Source: Puia dinghuensis
Lineage (GTDB): Bacteria > Bacteroidota > Bacteroidia > Chitinophagales > Chitinophagaceae
Assembly: GCA_026225275.1 (NCBI GenBank)
Contig: JAMFSL010000057.1
Span: forward strand, 18,072-82,071
Length of the DNA: 64,000 nt
Direction: 5' to 3'
Shown in pieces: positions 1 through 9,161 of this stretch (the stretch's first letter is position 1; every line of letters starts with the position of its first letter). Under the pieces are notes generated by a model. That model worked only from the letters and a program-made list of their open reading frames with translations. It was not told the origin of the DNA and searched no databases. Position numbers and translations under genes: made by a program.

Positions 1-1242
1 CTCGGTCTGGATCAATGTGTGGCCTATGCACTGAAGCATGAGCCGATGATCAATATGGCCATTATCAACGTGGCGATCGTCAGGGCTACGAATGCCATCA
101 ATACGTCCGGATGGTTGCCCCAGGTGAATGTGACGGGCAGCTTTACGCATTACAATACGCTGCCGACTTCCTTTTTCAATGATTCCGGCAAGCTCACGCA
201 GGAAAAAACGGGCATCATCAACACGGTCACCCCGACGCTGGGAGTTACTCAGACTATCTTCAATCCGTCGCTCCTCTATGCCGTCAAAGCCGCTCCCCTG
301 TACGTCAAACAGGCTGAGCAGATCACGGACAGCACGAAGATCGAGATCATCGACGCGGTCAGCAAGTCCTTTTACAGCCTGTTGAATACCCTGGAGCAGA
401 TCAATATTCTGAAGGAAGATACGGCCAGGCTCAATAAGAATGTCAGCGATACCTATCACCAATATGTCGGCGGCATCGTGGACAAGTCGGATTATGATGA
501 GGCCGTCATTACGCTGAACAATTCGCTGTTCACCCTCCGGCAGGCAACTGAAATGATTCGGCCGCAATACGCTCAGTTAAAACAGGTCATGGGCTTTCCG
601 CCCCGGCAGCAATTCAATGTCTTATACGATACCCTGCAGATGAAGAACGATATGGCGTTCGATACGACCCAGGACCTTGTGTTCCAAAAGCGGATTGAGT
701 TCCAGTATCTGCAGACGACCAAGCAGCTGCAGCTTCAGACAATCAGATATTACCAGCATGCGTGGCTGCCGACGGTGGGCGCCTTCTTCAATTACGAAAG
801 CGAATTCGAAAGCAATAGTTTTGGCAGCCTCTTTTCCCAGAGCTATCCCTTCAGCTATGAAGGTCTCCAAATAAGCTTACCGATCTTCACCGGCTTTGCC
901 AGAACGAATAACATTAAAAAGGCCCGGCTGCAATATGATCTGCTGGACTGGAGCGAAGTGGAGCTGAAATCCCAGATCTGGAGCGATTACACCACTGCTA
1001 TGTCCAATTACAGGAGCAACCTGTATAATGTGACCGTATCGGAAGAGAACGTGGCGCTGGCCAAAGAGACGTACGACATTGTCCAGCTGCAGTATCTGCA
1101 GGGGATCGTTCCCTATCTGAATGTGATCACTGCGGAAAGCAACCTGATCACTTCCGAACTAACCTACGAAACATCCGTCTTCCAGGTCCTTTCCAGTAAG
1201 ATCGATCTGGAAAAGGCTATGGGGATCATTACGGTACGCTAA
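1..1242 (+). CDS. TolC-type outer membrane efflux protein (5' truncated by window)
   Basis: The reading frame is already open at base 1; the first codons read LGLDQCVAYALKHEP, the usual first helix of an outer-membrane efflux protein (OEP/TolC family). The signal peptide and a few residues therefore lie upstream of the window, and 413 residues are visible. TolC-type proteins trimerise into an outer-membrane barrel and periplasmic tunnel. Two internally similar long-helix repeats can be followed, roughly residues 1-200 and 215-410; the second carries the strand-turn segment ending in LPIFTGFARTNNIKKARLQYD. The gene is followed after 28 bp by the adaptor and then by two RND permeases on the same strand, so it is very probably the exit duct of that pump. 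A GTG at 19 could be read as a start but falls inside the conserved helix. Confidence 0.9.
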   Translation, partial: LGLDQCVAYALKHEPMINMAIINVAIVRATNAINTSGWLPQVNVTGSFTHYNTLPTSFFNDSGKLTQEKTGIINTVTPTLGVTQTIFNPSLLYAVKAAPLYVKQAEQITDSTKIEIIDAVSKSFYSLLNTLEQINILKEDTARLNKNVSDTYHQYVGGIVDKSDYDEAVITLNNSLFTLRQATEMIRPQYAQLKQVMGFPPRQQFNVLYDTLQMKNDMAFDTTQDLVFQKRIEFQYLQTTKQLQLQTIRYYQHAWLPTVGAFFNYESEFESNSFGSLFSQSYPFSYEGLQISLPIFTGFARTNNIKKARLQYDLLDWSEVELKSQIWSDYTTAMSNYRSNLYNVTVSEENVALAKETYDIVQLQYLQGIVPYLNVITAESNLITSELTYETSVFQVLSSKIDLEKAMGIITVR

Positions 1243-1270
1243 ACCCATAATAAAAATAATAATCATCGGT

Positions 1271-2515
1271 ATGAATAGACTGGCATCGCTTCTGGTTTTG
1301 ATAAGTGCTTTGGCGCTTTTCTCCTGTAAAAGCAAACCAACGCCCCCAACCCCTCCCGTCCCCGTCAACCTGATGACGGCGACCGCCCGGACTGTCCTGT
1401 ATTACGATAAATATCCTGCTACGACGATCGCGCTCAAGCAGGTAGGATTGTATGCACAGGTTACGGGGTATATTACCTCGATCAACTTTACGGAGGGTAC
1501 CCATGTGCATAAGGGACAGATCCTCTACACGCTGGATACGCGTCTTTACCAGGCCTCTGTGGACCAGGCCAGGGCGAATCTACGGGTAGACTCGGGCAAT
1601 CTCCTGCAGCAACAGCAGGATGCGGACCGTTATATATACCTCAAACAGCACAATGCCGTGGCTACCCAGCTGGTAGATCACCAGCTCATTGCTCTGCAAA
1701 ACGCCAAGGACTCGATAATGGCTGCTCAGCAGGCGCTGAAAACCGCGCTCACCAACCTTACGTATTCCAATATCTATGCGCCCTTCGATGGCACCATCGG
1801 TATTTCACAGGTCCGTGTGGGCAACCTGGTCAGTCCCGGAACGACCTTAATCAACACTATTTCCACCGATGACCCCATGGCGGTGGATTTTTATATAGCT
1901 GAAGCGCAGCTGCCTCACTTCGAGGAGCTGCAAATGCATAAACAAAAGGAAATCGACTCTCTGTTCACTATTCAATTACCCAATGGCCAGGTCTATTCGG
2001 GGCTCGGGAAAATAGCGATCATTGACCGGGCCGTGGATCCGCAGACGGGCACTATCGACGTACGTCTGTCCTTCCCCAATCCCCAATTCATGTTGCGCGC
2101 CGGGATGAGCGCCGTTGTCCGGGTACACAACCAGGATGCCGCTCCGCAAATCGTCGTACCCAGCAGGGCCGTTGTCGAACAGATGGGTGAATACTTCCTC
2201 TATCTTGCCAAAGACACCGTTCTCAAAGCCCATTCAGCCGATTCTGCAGGCAAAAATGGCACAGATACTGTCGAAACCCCCAAGCTCCGTGCCTTCCAGG
2301 TGAAAGTGCAGCTCGGTCAGACGATCGGGCCGAATGTCGTTGTTAAATCGGGTATCAAGGAAGGCGACAGCGTGATCGTTGACGGTGTACAGGCTATTCA
2401 TGAAGGTTCACAGATCAATGCCTCTTCGAGACATGGGGGCGCTGCCGGTGACAGTACGGCTGGTCACCATCAGGGTGCAGGGAATATGGATGGAGACAGC
2501 AGCAAAAAACAATAG
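1271..2515 (+). CDS. RND efflux periplasmic adaptor subunit (membrane fusion lipoprotein)
   Basis: A 414-residue HlyD/AcrA-family adaptor that links an inner-membrane RND pump to the TolC-type duct. A lipoprotein signal ends in LFSC, so Cys19 is the likely lipidated residue. It is followed by a short Pro-rich spacer. The first half-motif of the lipoyl-like barrel-sandwich domain lies around residues 55-90 (YAQVTGYITSINFTEG), a Gln/Ala-rich helical hairpin around 95-160, then the second half-motif (IYAPFDGTIG), the beta-barrel and the membrane-proximal domain (IVPSRAVVEQMGEYFLYL). The tail is low-complexity, Gly/His/Ser-rich. It lies 28 bp after the TolC gene and 24 bp before the first permease, consistent with a single operon. 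Confidence 0.93.
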   Translation: MNRLASLLVLISALALFSCKSKPTPPTPPVPVNLMTATARTVLYYDKYPATTIALKQVGLYAQVTGYITSINFTEGTHVHKGQILYTLDTRLYQASVDQARANLRVDSGNLLQQQQDADRYIYLKQHNAVATQLVDHQLIALQNAKDSIMAAQQALKTALTNLTYSNIYAPFDGTIGISQVRVGNLVSPGTTLINTISTDDPMAVDFYIAEAQLPHFEELQMHKQKEIDSLFTIQLPNGQVYSGLGKIAIIDRAVDPQTGTIDVRLSFPNPQFMLRAGMSAVVRVHNQDAAPQIVVPSRAVVEQMGEYFLYLAKDTVLKAHSADSAGKNGTDTVETPKLRAFQVKVQLGQTIGPNVVVKSGIKEGDSVIVDGVQAIHEGSQINASSRHGGAAGDSTAGHHQGAGNMDGDSSKKQ

Positions 2516-2539
2516 GCCAATCGCCGATATTATATTTTT

Positions 2540-5500
2540 ATGATTGCGAATACATTTATAAAACGTCCGGTGACCGCCATGGTAGTGTCGATTGTGTTGG
2601 TGATCGCCGGCGCTATTTGTATACTTACCTTACCCATTGACCAATATCCTGATATCACTCCGCCGGTTGTACAGGTCAACGGTCAGTTCACGGGCGCCGA
2701 TGCCGTAACGGTCGAACAAACTGTGGCCACCCCTATCGAAGAGCAGGTCAACGGTAGTCCGGGAATGGAATATATGCAGAGCAACAGCACGAATAACGGG
2801 CTGATGGCTATCAACGTCACGTTCAACATCGGAACGAATATCGACATCGCAACGCTGGATGTTCAAAACCGGGTCAGCATCGCCAATCCCCTGCTGCCTG
2901 CGGTGGCCTCCCGTCTCGGTATCACTGTCCGTGCCATCAATCCCAGTCAGCTGATGATGATTGCGGTGTATGCCCCCAACGGGACACATGACATCACCTT
3001 CCTCGATAACTATACCAATATCTTTATCCAGGACGCTTTGCTGCGCGTCCCCGGGGTCGGCAGCATCTCCCGCTTTACAGACGACTTCAGTATGCGCGTG
3101 TGGATGAACCCCCAGAAAATGGCCTCCTACAGCATCATGCCGGGGGATATCATCACTGCGCTGAATGCACAAAACGTACAGGTCGCAGCGGGGTCCGCAG
3201 GTGTCCCGCCACAGGATAAGGCACAGGCATTCGAGATCGGCATCCTGGTCAACGGAAGGTTGAGCAAAGTGTCGGAGTTTGAAAATATCATCATCAAGAA
3301 TAACCCCGGAAGAGGCGAACTGGTTTACCTGAAAGACGTAGCCAGGATCGAGCTGGGGAAATTCACCTTTTCGAGCAACTCATTCGTGGACGGCCACCGG
3401 GCTTCATTTTTGCGCATCTACCAGGCTCCTGGCAGCAATGCGCTGCAGACAGCCAATGGCATTTATAAACAACTGGCCATACTGAGACAGTCCTTCCCCG
3501 CCGATGTCGAATATTCAGTGCCCTTCGAGGCTGTTACCGTGGTCAAAGTCTCTATGTCGGATGTTGTCGGAACCCTGTTAAAGACACTGGGCCTCGTGGC
3601 GGTCGTGGTATATGTATTCCTGCAGAGCCTCCGGTCAACCCTCATCCCGATCCTCGCCATCCCGGTGTCGATCCTGGGTACCTTTATTTTCTTTATTCCG
3701 CTCGGATTTACGATCAATACGTTGACGATGTTCGGCTTCGTACTGGCCATCGGTATCGTGGTGGACGATGCGATCATCGTGGTGGAAGCGGTCCAGCATT
3801 ATATGGATCATGAGCATATGTCGCCGAAAGAAGCTACGTATACGGCAATGAAAGATATCTCCGCCCCTGTGGTGGCGATAGCCCTGATCCTTGCCGCGGT
3901 GTTCGTTCCGGTCGGATTCATTCCCGGTATAGTCGGACGACTTTATCAGCAGTTTGCCATCACCATTGCTATCTCGGTGATCCTCTCGGCCTTTATCGCC
4001 CTGTCGCTGACACCGGCCCTGTGTACCCTGCTCTTGAAACCTACCGATCCGAATAAGAAGAAAAAAGGTCTGGACAGGTTGTTCGAGCGCTTCAACAAGT
4101 GGTTCGATAATATCACTGAACACTACAAGAACGGCGTCAACAGAAGTATTAACGGAGCCACGTATATCATCATCCTGCTGGTCGCGCTTTGTATCGGCGC
4201 CTACTTCCTGTTCGAGAAAAAGCCTACCGGTTTCATCCCGTCGGAAGACGATGGCAATCTGTACGTCACTTTCCAGCTGCCGCCGGCTTCTGCCACCGTG
4301 CAATCGGTAGATGTCATGCAAAGACTAATGAAAGTGGTGACGGAAACCCCCGGAGTTGCCCATTATGCCGCTTTGTCCGGGCTGAACGTGGTCAATAACG
4401 CCACCAACTCCAACGCAGGCACTATCTATGTCCAGCTCAAGCCCTGGGATGAGCGTAGTGAAGATAGTCAGCAGGTACCCGGCATCATCGACGTAATGCA
4501 AAAGAGGATCACGGACGCGGGGATAAAAAATGCCAACGTGGAGGTCGTCCCGCCATCGCCTATCCCGGGCGTGGGGGCAACGGTCGGTTTCAGCCTGCAG
4601 CTCGAACAACGCAGTACGAACGACAATTTCCAGGCTTTTCAGCAGGTGGTGACCAAATTCATCGATGAGGCCAATCACAATCCCGCCATCAGCGGTGCGT
4701 ACAGCTTTTATTCCGCCAACAGCCCCAGCTTCAATCTGAAGGTGGACCGGGACAAGTGCGAAAAATTAGGGGTCAATGTCGGTGATGTGTTCACTACCAT
4801 CCAGGCCTTTATGGGCAGCCTATACATCAATGATTTCACCGAATACAATCGTACCTTCCACGTCGTGGTGCAGGCCGACACCAACTACCGCGCGGTGGTC
4901 ACGGATATGAACAAATATTATGTCCGCAACTCGGACAGCTTAATGGTGCCGCTGAGCACGCTGGTTACTTATACGCCGACAGAAGCGCCGCCGCTGGTGT
5001 CCCATTTCAATATCTTCCGCTCGGCAGAAATAGACGGCGCCCCTGCCACAGGCTACAGCAGCAGCCAGGCTACGGATTCGCTGATCGCCATCGCCAACAG
5101 GGTGTTGCCTCAGGGTTACAATTATGAATTCTCAGGATTGAGCTATGAGGAGATCCGTGCAGGCTCGACCACGATTTATATTTTTGCCTTTTCCATTACC
5201 TTCGTCTTCCTGTTCCTGGCGGCGTTGTACGAGAGCTGGTCAGTGCCGTTCTCCGTCCTGCTGGCCGTCCCGGTCGGTGCGTTCGGCGCCATCCTGACCC
5301 TGACGCTTGTGCCCAGCCTTACAGATAATGTCTACGCGCAGATTGGGTTGATCACCCTTATCGGTCTGGCTGCCAAGAACGCCATCCTGATCGTGGAATT
5401 CGCCAAGGTCCGTGTCGATCGTGGAGAAGAGCTGGTCGCATCCACGCTGGAGGCCGTGAAACTACGTCTTCGTCCGATCGTTATGACCTCCCTGGCCTTC

Positions 5501-5830
5501 ATATTGGGCGTACTGCCGCTGGTACTGGCTACAGGGGCCGGCGCTATAGCGCGCAGAACGATCGGGTATACGGTGCTGGGTGGGATGACCGCGGCATCTA
5601 CGCTGGCCATTTTCATCGTACCGGTACTGTTTGTGGTCATCTCACGACTATCTTACGGCAAAGAAAAATTAGCATGGCTGCAGGCACATCATGAAGAGCT
5701 GATGGAAAAAGCTAAGAAAGTAGAGTCGCAGGATATCGATGCAGAACTGGAATATGAATTGCAAAAATCCCGCGACGCTACTACATCAGACCCGAATAAA
5801 CCTGAGCAGAATAAACCTCACGAAGGATGA
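2540..5830 (+). CDS. RND efflux permease, HAE1 family (first copy)
   Basis: A 1096-residue inner-membrane proton/drug antiporter of the AcrB/HAE1 type, full length for the family. It starts with the conserved amphipathic segment MIANTFIKRPVTAMV. The proton-relay aspartates are present in TM4 (GIVVDDAIIVVEAVQ, D409 and D410), as is the partner lysine in TM10 (GLAAKNAILIVEFA, K946). Two large periplasmic loops and a cytoplasmic C-terminal tail (HHEELMEKAKKVE) are visible. Its stop codon overlaps the start of the next permease by 4 bp (ATGA at 5827-5830), which suggests translational coupling and similar amounts of the two pumps. The substrate cannot be read from sequence; multidrug or detergent-like compounds are the family default. 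Confidence 0.95.
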   Translation: MIANTFIKRPVTAMVVSIVLVIAGAICILTLPIDQYPDITPPVVQVNGQFTGADAVTVEQTVATPIEEQVNGSPGMEYMQSNSTNNGLMAINVTFNIGTNIDIATLDVQNRVSIANPLLPAVASRLGITVRAINPSQLMMIAVYAPNGTHDITFLDNYTNIFIQDALLRVPGVGSISRFTDDFSMRVWMNPQKMASYSIMPGDIITALNAQNVQVAAGSAGVPPQDKAQAFEIGILVNGRLSKVSEFENIIIKNNPGRGELVYLKDVARIELGKFTFSSNSFVDGHRASFLRIYQAPGSNALQTANGIYKQLAILRQSFPADVEYSVPFEAVTVVKVSMSDVVGTLLKTLGLVAVVVYVFLQSLRSTLIPILAIPVSILGTFIFFIPLGFTINTLTMFGFVLAIGIVVDDAIIVVEAVQHYMDHEHMSPKEATYTAMKDISAPVVAIALILAAVFVPVGFIPGIVGRLYQQFAITIAISVILSAFIALSLTPALCTLLLKPTDPNKKKKGLDRLFERFNKWFDNITEHYKNGVNRSINGATYIIILLVALCIGAYFLFEKKPTGFIPSEDDGNLYVTFQLPPASATVQSVDVMQRLMKVVTETPGVAHYAALSGLNVVNNATNSNAGTIYVQLKPWDERSEDSQQVPGIIDVMQKRITDAGIKNANVEVVPPSPIPGVGATVGFSLQLEQRSTNDNFQAFQQVVTKFIDEANHNPAISGAYSFYSANSPSFNLKVDRDKCEKLGVNVGDVFTTIQAFMGSLYINDFTEYNRTFHVVVQADTNYRAVVTDMNKYYVRNSDSLMVPLSTLVTYTPTEAPPLVSHFNIFRSAEIDGAPATGYSSSQATDSLIAIANRVLPQGYNYEFSGLSYEEIRAGSTTIYIFAFSITFVFLFLAALYESWSVPFSVLLAVPVGAFGAILTLTLVPSLTDNVYAQIGLITLIGLAAKNAILIVEFAKVRVDRGEELVASTLEAVKLRLRPIVMTSLAFILGVLPLVLATGAGAIARRTIGYTVLGGMTAASTLAIFIVPVLFVVISRLSYGKEKLAWLQAHHEELMEKAKKVESQDIDAELEYELQKSRDATTSDPNKPEQNKPHEG

Positions 5831-8800
5831 TCGCCAATACTTTTATCAAACGGCCTGTCACCGCCATCGTTATATCCCTGGTATTGATCATTTCAGGTAT
5901 CATTTCCATGTTTAACCTGGCCGTCGATCAGTTTCCGAATATTTCACCGCCCAGCGTATCCGTCAGTGGCTCCTATACCGGCGCCGATGCGCAAACGGTG
6001 GAGCAGACGGTGGCCATCCCTATCGAAGAGCAGGTGAACGGTACACCTGGCATGGAATACATGCAGAGCACGAATACCAATAGCGGGGGGATGAACATCC
6101 GGGTGACCTTTAATATCGGCCTGAATGTCTATGTCTCTGCCCTCAACGTGCAAAATCGGGTCGGGATCGCACAACCGCTGTTGCCTTCCGTGGTCAGCGC
6201 ATTGGGGTTGACCGTGCGCGCCAGTAATCCGGATCAACTGATGCTCATAGCGCTCTTTTCGCCTAATGGCTCACATAATATCACCTTCCTCGATAACTAT
6301 ACCAACGTATTCGTGGAAGATGCTATTTTGCGCGTTCCCGGTGTAGGTGATGTTCAGGCGCGTACGGATCAGTTCGCCATGCGCATCTGGATGAATCCGG
6401 ATAAAATGGCTTCTTATAATATTACGCCCGGCGATGTACAGACCGCTTTGCAAGCCCAAAATGCATACGTGGCAGCCGGTGCGGCCGGCACACCGCCGCA
6501 GGCATCGTCACAATCTCATGAAATAGGCATCCTGGTCAACGGGATGCTGAGCAAGCCGGCTGACTATGAAAAACTTATCATAAAGACGAATCGGGGTACC
6601 GGCCAAATGGTGTACCTGAAAGATATCGCGCGGGTCGAACTGGGGAAATTCACTTTTTCGAGTAACGCCTTTGTAGACGGTAAAAGGTGTTCGCTGCTGA
6701 TGATCTACCAGGCTCCCGGCAGCAATGCGCTTCAAACAGCTGACGCTGTGTATGCAGAGCTGGCGCTGTTGAAAAAGTCCTTCCCGTCGGACGTCGATTA
6801 CAATGTCCCTTTCGAGGCCATCACGATCATCAGGGTCTCTATGGAGGAGGTGATCGGAACGCTGCTGAAGGCGCTTGGCCTGGTGGCCATCGTGGTATTC
6901 CTGTTCCTGCAAAACTGGCGCTCCACTATCATCCCGATATTTGCCATACCGGTTTCGATCCTGGGTACATTCTGCTTCTTCATCCCGCTGGGTTTCACCA
7001 TCAATACGCTGACGATGTTCGGTTTTGTGCTGGCCATTGGGATCGTGGTCGATGACGCCATCATCGTGGTGGAGGCTGTACAGCATTATATCGACGACCA
7101 GCATATGACTCCCAAGGAAGCTACCTATGAGGCCATGAAGGAGATCTCGGCGCCTGTCGTAGCCATTGCCCTGATCCTGGCGGCAGTATTCGTCCCAGTA
7201 GGTTTTATCCCGGGCATCATCGGGCGTTTGTACCAACAGTTTGCCATCACCATCGCTATTTCCGTTATCCTGTCCGCCTTTATCGCCTTGTCGCTGACAC
7301 CCGCGCTTTGCACGTTGCTGCTGAAACCGACGAATCCCGACAAGAAGAAAAATCTACTGGACAAATTTTTCGCCTGGTTCGACAGGATGTTTGAAAAGTT
7401 CACCAGCAGATATGTCAAGGGTGTCCGGCGAAGCATCAAATACTCGTGGGTTATCGTGATCGTATTACTGGGTATCTGCGTAGGCACTTTTTATCTTTTC
7501 AAAACCAAGCCTTCCGGGTTTGTGCCGACCGAAGACGGAGGCCGTCTGTTCATTACCTATCAACTGGCGGATGCCAGTTCCACCATCGAATCCGTGACCG
7601 CCATGGAAAAGATGATGAAGGTGGTGGGCTCGACCCCGGGAATATTACACTATACGGCCGTGTCCGGATTCAACATATTGAATGGGGGCGCCACCTCGAA
7701 TGCAGGCTCCATGTTCATCATGCTGACGCCCTGGGACGACCGGACGACGCCCGAAACCCAGTGGCCCGGCATCAGAGCCGTGTTGCTGAAAAGAATTGCG
7801 GCAGCCGGGGTAAAAAATGCCAGTGTGAACGTCGCCCAGCCGCCCACCATCAGGGGTATCGGCGTCTCTGCGGGTTATGCTTTTCAAATTGAACAGGGCA
7901 GCTCGACGGACGACATCTATGCCTTCGAAAAGGTCGTGCAGAAATTTGTGGCCGAGGCGAAAAAAGTCCCTTCCTTATCGACCGCCGTTTCCTATTTTTC
8001 GGCGCATACACCCAGCTACGACCTGACGGTGGACAGGAATAAATGCGAGAAACTGGGTGTCAATATTTCAACTGTTTTTACGACCATGCAGGCCTATATG
8101 GGGAGTTTGTTCGTCGACAACTTTACGCTCTATAACCGTACCTTCCACGTAGTGATCCAGGCGGATACCCAGTATCGCATGCTGATCGCCAATATGGACA
8201 AATATTATGTGCGAAATTCGGACAGCGTCATGGTGCCACTCAGGACACTTATCTCCTATAAACCTTCCATGGCTCCGCCGCTCGTCACGCACTTTAACCT
8301 TTTCCGGTCGGCAGAGGTGGATGGTACCCCGCCCCTGGGCGTCAGCAGCGGTCAATGTCTTGACGACCTGCGGGCCCTGTCGGCAAGGGTGCTCCCACGG
8401 GGATATACCTATGAATTTTCCGGGCTCAGCTATGAAGAGATCAAGGCGGGTTCGATGACGGTGTATATATTCTCATTCTGTATCATTTTCGTCTTCCTTT
8501 TTCTTGCGGCGTTGTACGAGAGCTGGTCTGTGCCACTGGCCGTCATGCTGGCCGTTCCCATCAGCGCCTTCGGTGCTATCCTTGCCCTTACGCTGGTCCC
8601 CCTGTTAAACAATAACGTATATGCGCAGATAGGGCTGATCACCCTCATCGGCCTGTCCGCCAAGAACGCGATCCTGATCGTGGAGTTTGCCAAGATAAGG
8701 GTGGATCGCGGTGAAGAGCTGATCCAGTCTACCCTCGAAGCCGTCAGGCTGCGAATCCGGCCTATTATCATGACTTCCCTGGCCTTTATCCTGGGCGTAT

Positions 8801-9126
8801 TGCCCCTCGCCCTCGCGACAGGAGCCGGCGGCGTCTCCAGGAATACCATCGGCGTAACGGTGCTGGGTGGGATGATCGCCTCTTCGACGATCTCTATCTT
8901 TATTGTGCCGGTGCTGTATGTCCTTTTCACCCGTTGGTCCTATGGTAAAAAGGAACTGGCCTGGCTGCAGGAGCATCATGAAGAACTGATGGAAAAGGCG
9001 AAAAAGGTCGAAGAGCAGAATATCGATCCCGAGTTGGAATACGAGATAGCACAGGAAAAAGCGCGGAACAATGGTGGGAAAGACCAGGCAGGTGGCAACA
9101 ATGGAAACGTCCATCCCGCAACCTGA
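5827..9126 (+). CDS. RND efflux permease, HAE1 family (second copy)
   Basis: A 1099-residue paralogue of the preceding permease. By eye the two are alike along their whole length, including the N-terminal FIKRPVTA, the TM4 aspartates at the same positions (D409, D410), the TM10 lysine (K946) and the HHEELMEKAKKVE tail. Both copies therefore look catalytically competent. The ATG overlaps the previous stop by 4 bp. One adaptor and one duct gene serve two permeases, so they may form mixed trimers, as known for MdtB/MdtC of enterobacteria, or two alternative pumps; sequence alone cannot decide. The operon ends here, facing a convergent gene 35 bp away, with no clear intrinsic terminator in the gap. 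Confidence 0.95.
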   Translation: MIANTFIKRPVTAIVISLVLIISGIISMFNLAVDQFPNISPPSVSVSGSYTGADAQTVEQTVAIPIEEQVNGTPGMEYMQSTNTNSGGMNIRVTFNIGLNVYVSALNVQNRVGIAQPLLPSVVSALGLTVRASNPDQLMLIALFSPNGSHNITFLDNYTNVFVEDAILRVPGVGDVQARTDQFAMRIWMNPDKMASYNITPGDVQTALQAQNAYVAAGAAGTPPQASSQSHEIGILVNGMLSKPADYEKLIIKTNRGTGQMVYLKDIARVELGKFTFSSNAFVDGKRCSLLMIYQAPGSNALQTADAVYAELALLKKSFPSDVDYNVPFEAITIIRVSMEEVIGTLLKALGLVAIVVFLFLQNWRSTIIPIFAIPVSILGTFCFFIPLGFTINTLTMFGFVLAIGIVVDDAIIVVEAVQHYIDDQHMTPKEATYEAMKEISAPVVAIALILAAVFVPVGFIPGIIGRLYQQFAITIAISVILSAFIALSLTPALCTLLLKPTNPDKKKNLLDKFFAWFDRMFEKFTSRYVKGVRRSIKYSWVIVIVLLGICVGTFYLFKTKPSGFVPTEDGGRLFITYQLADASSTIESVTAMEKMMKVVGSTPGILHYTAVSGFNILNGGATSNAGSMFIMLTPWDDRTTPETQWPGIRAVLLKRIAAAGVKNASVNVAQPPTIRGIGVSAGYAFQIEQGSSTDDIYAFEKVVQKFVAEAKKVPSLSTAVSYFSAHTPSYDLTVDRNKCEKLGVNISTVFTTMQAYMGSLFVDNFTLYNRTFHVVIQADTQYRMLIANMDKYYVRNSDSVMVPLRTLISYKPSMAPPLVTHFNLFRSAEVDGTPPLGVSSGQCLDDLRALSARVLPRGYTYEFSGLSYEEIKAGSMTVYIFSFCIIFVFLFLAALYESWSVPLAVMLAVPISAFGAILALTLVPLLNNNVYAQIGLITLIGLSAKNAILIVEFAKIRVDRGEELIQSTLEAVRLRIRPIIMTSLAFILGVLPLALATGAGGVSRNTIGVTVLGGMIASSTISIFIVPVLYVLFTRWSYGKKELAWLQEHHEELMEKAKKVEEQNIDPELEYEIAQEKARNNGGKDQAGGNNGNVHPAT

Positions 9127-9161
9127 TCTGGCAGCGGCCCGAAGCAAATGGTCGCGGCCAG

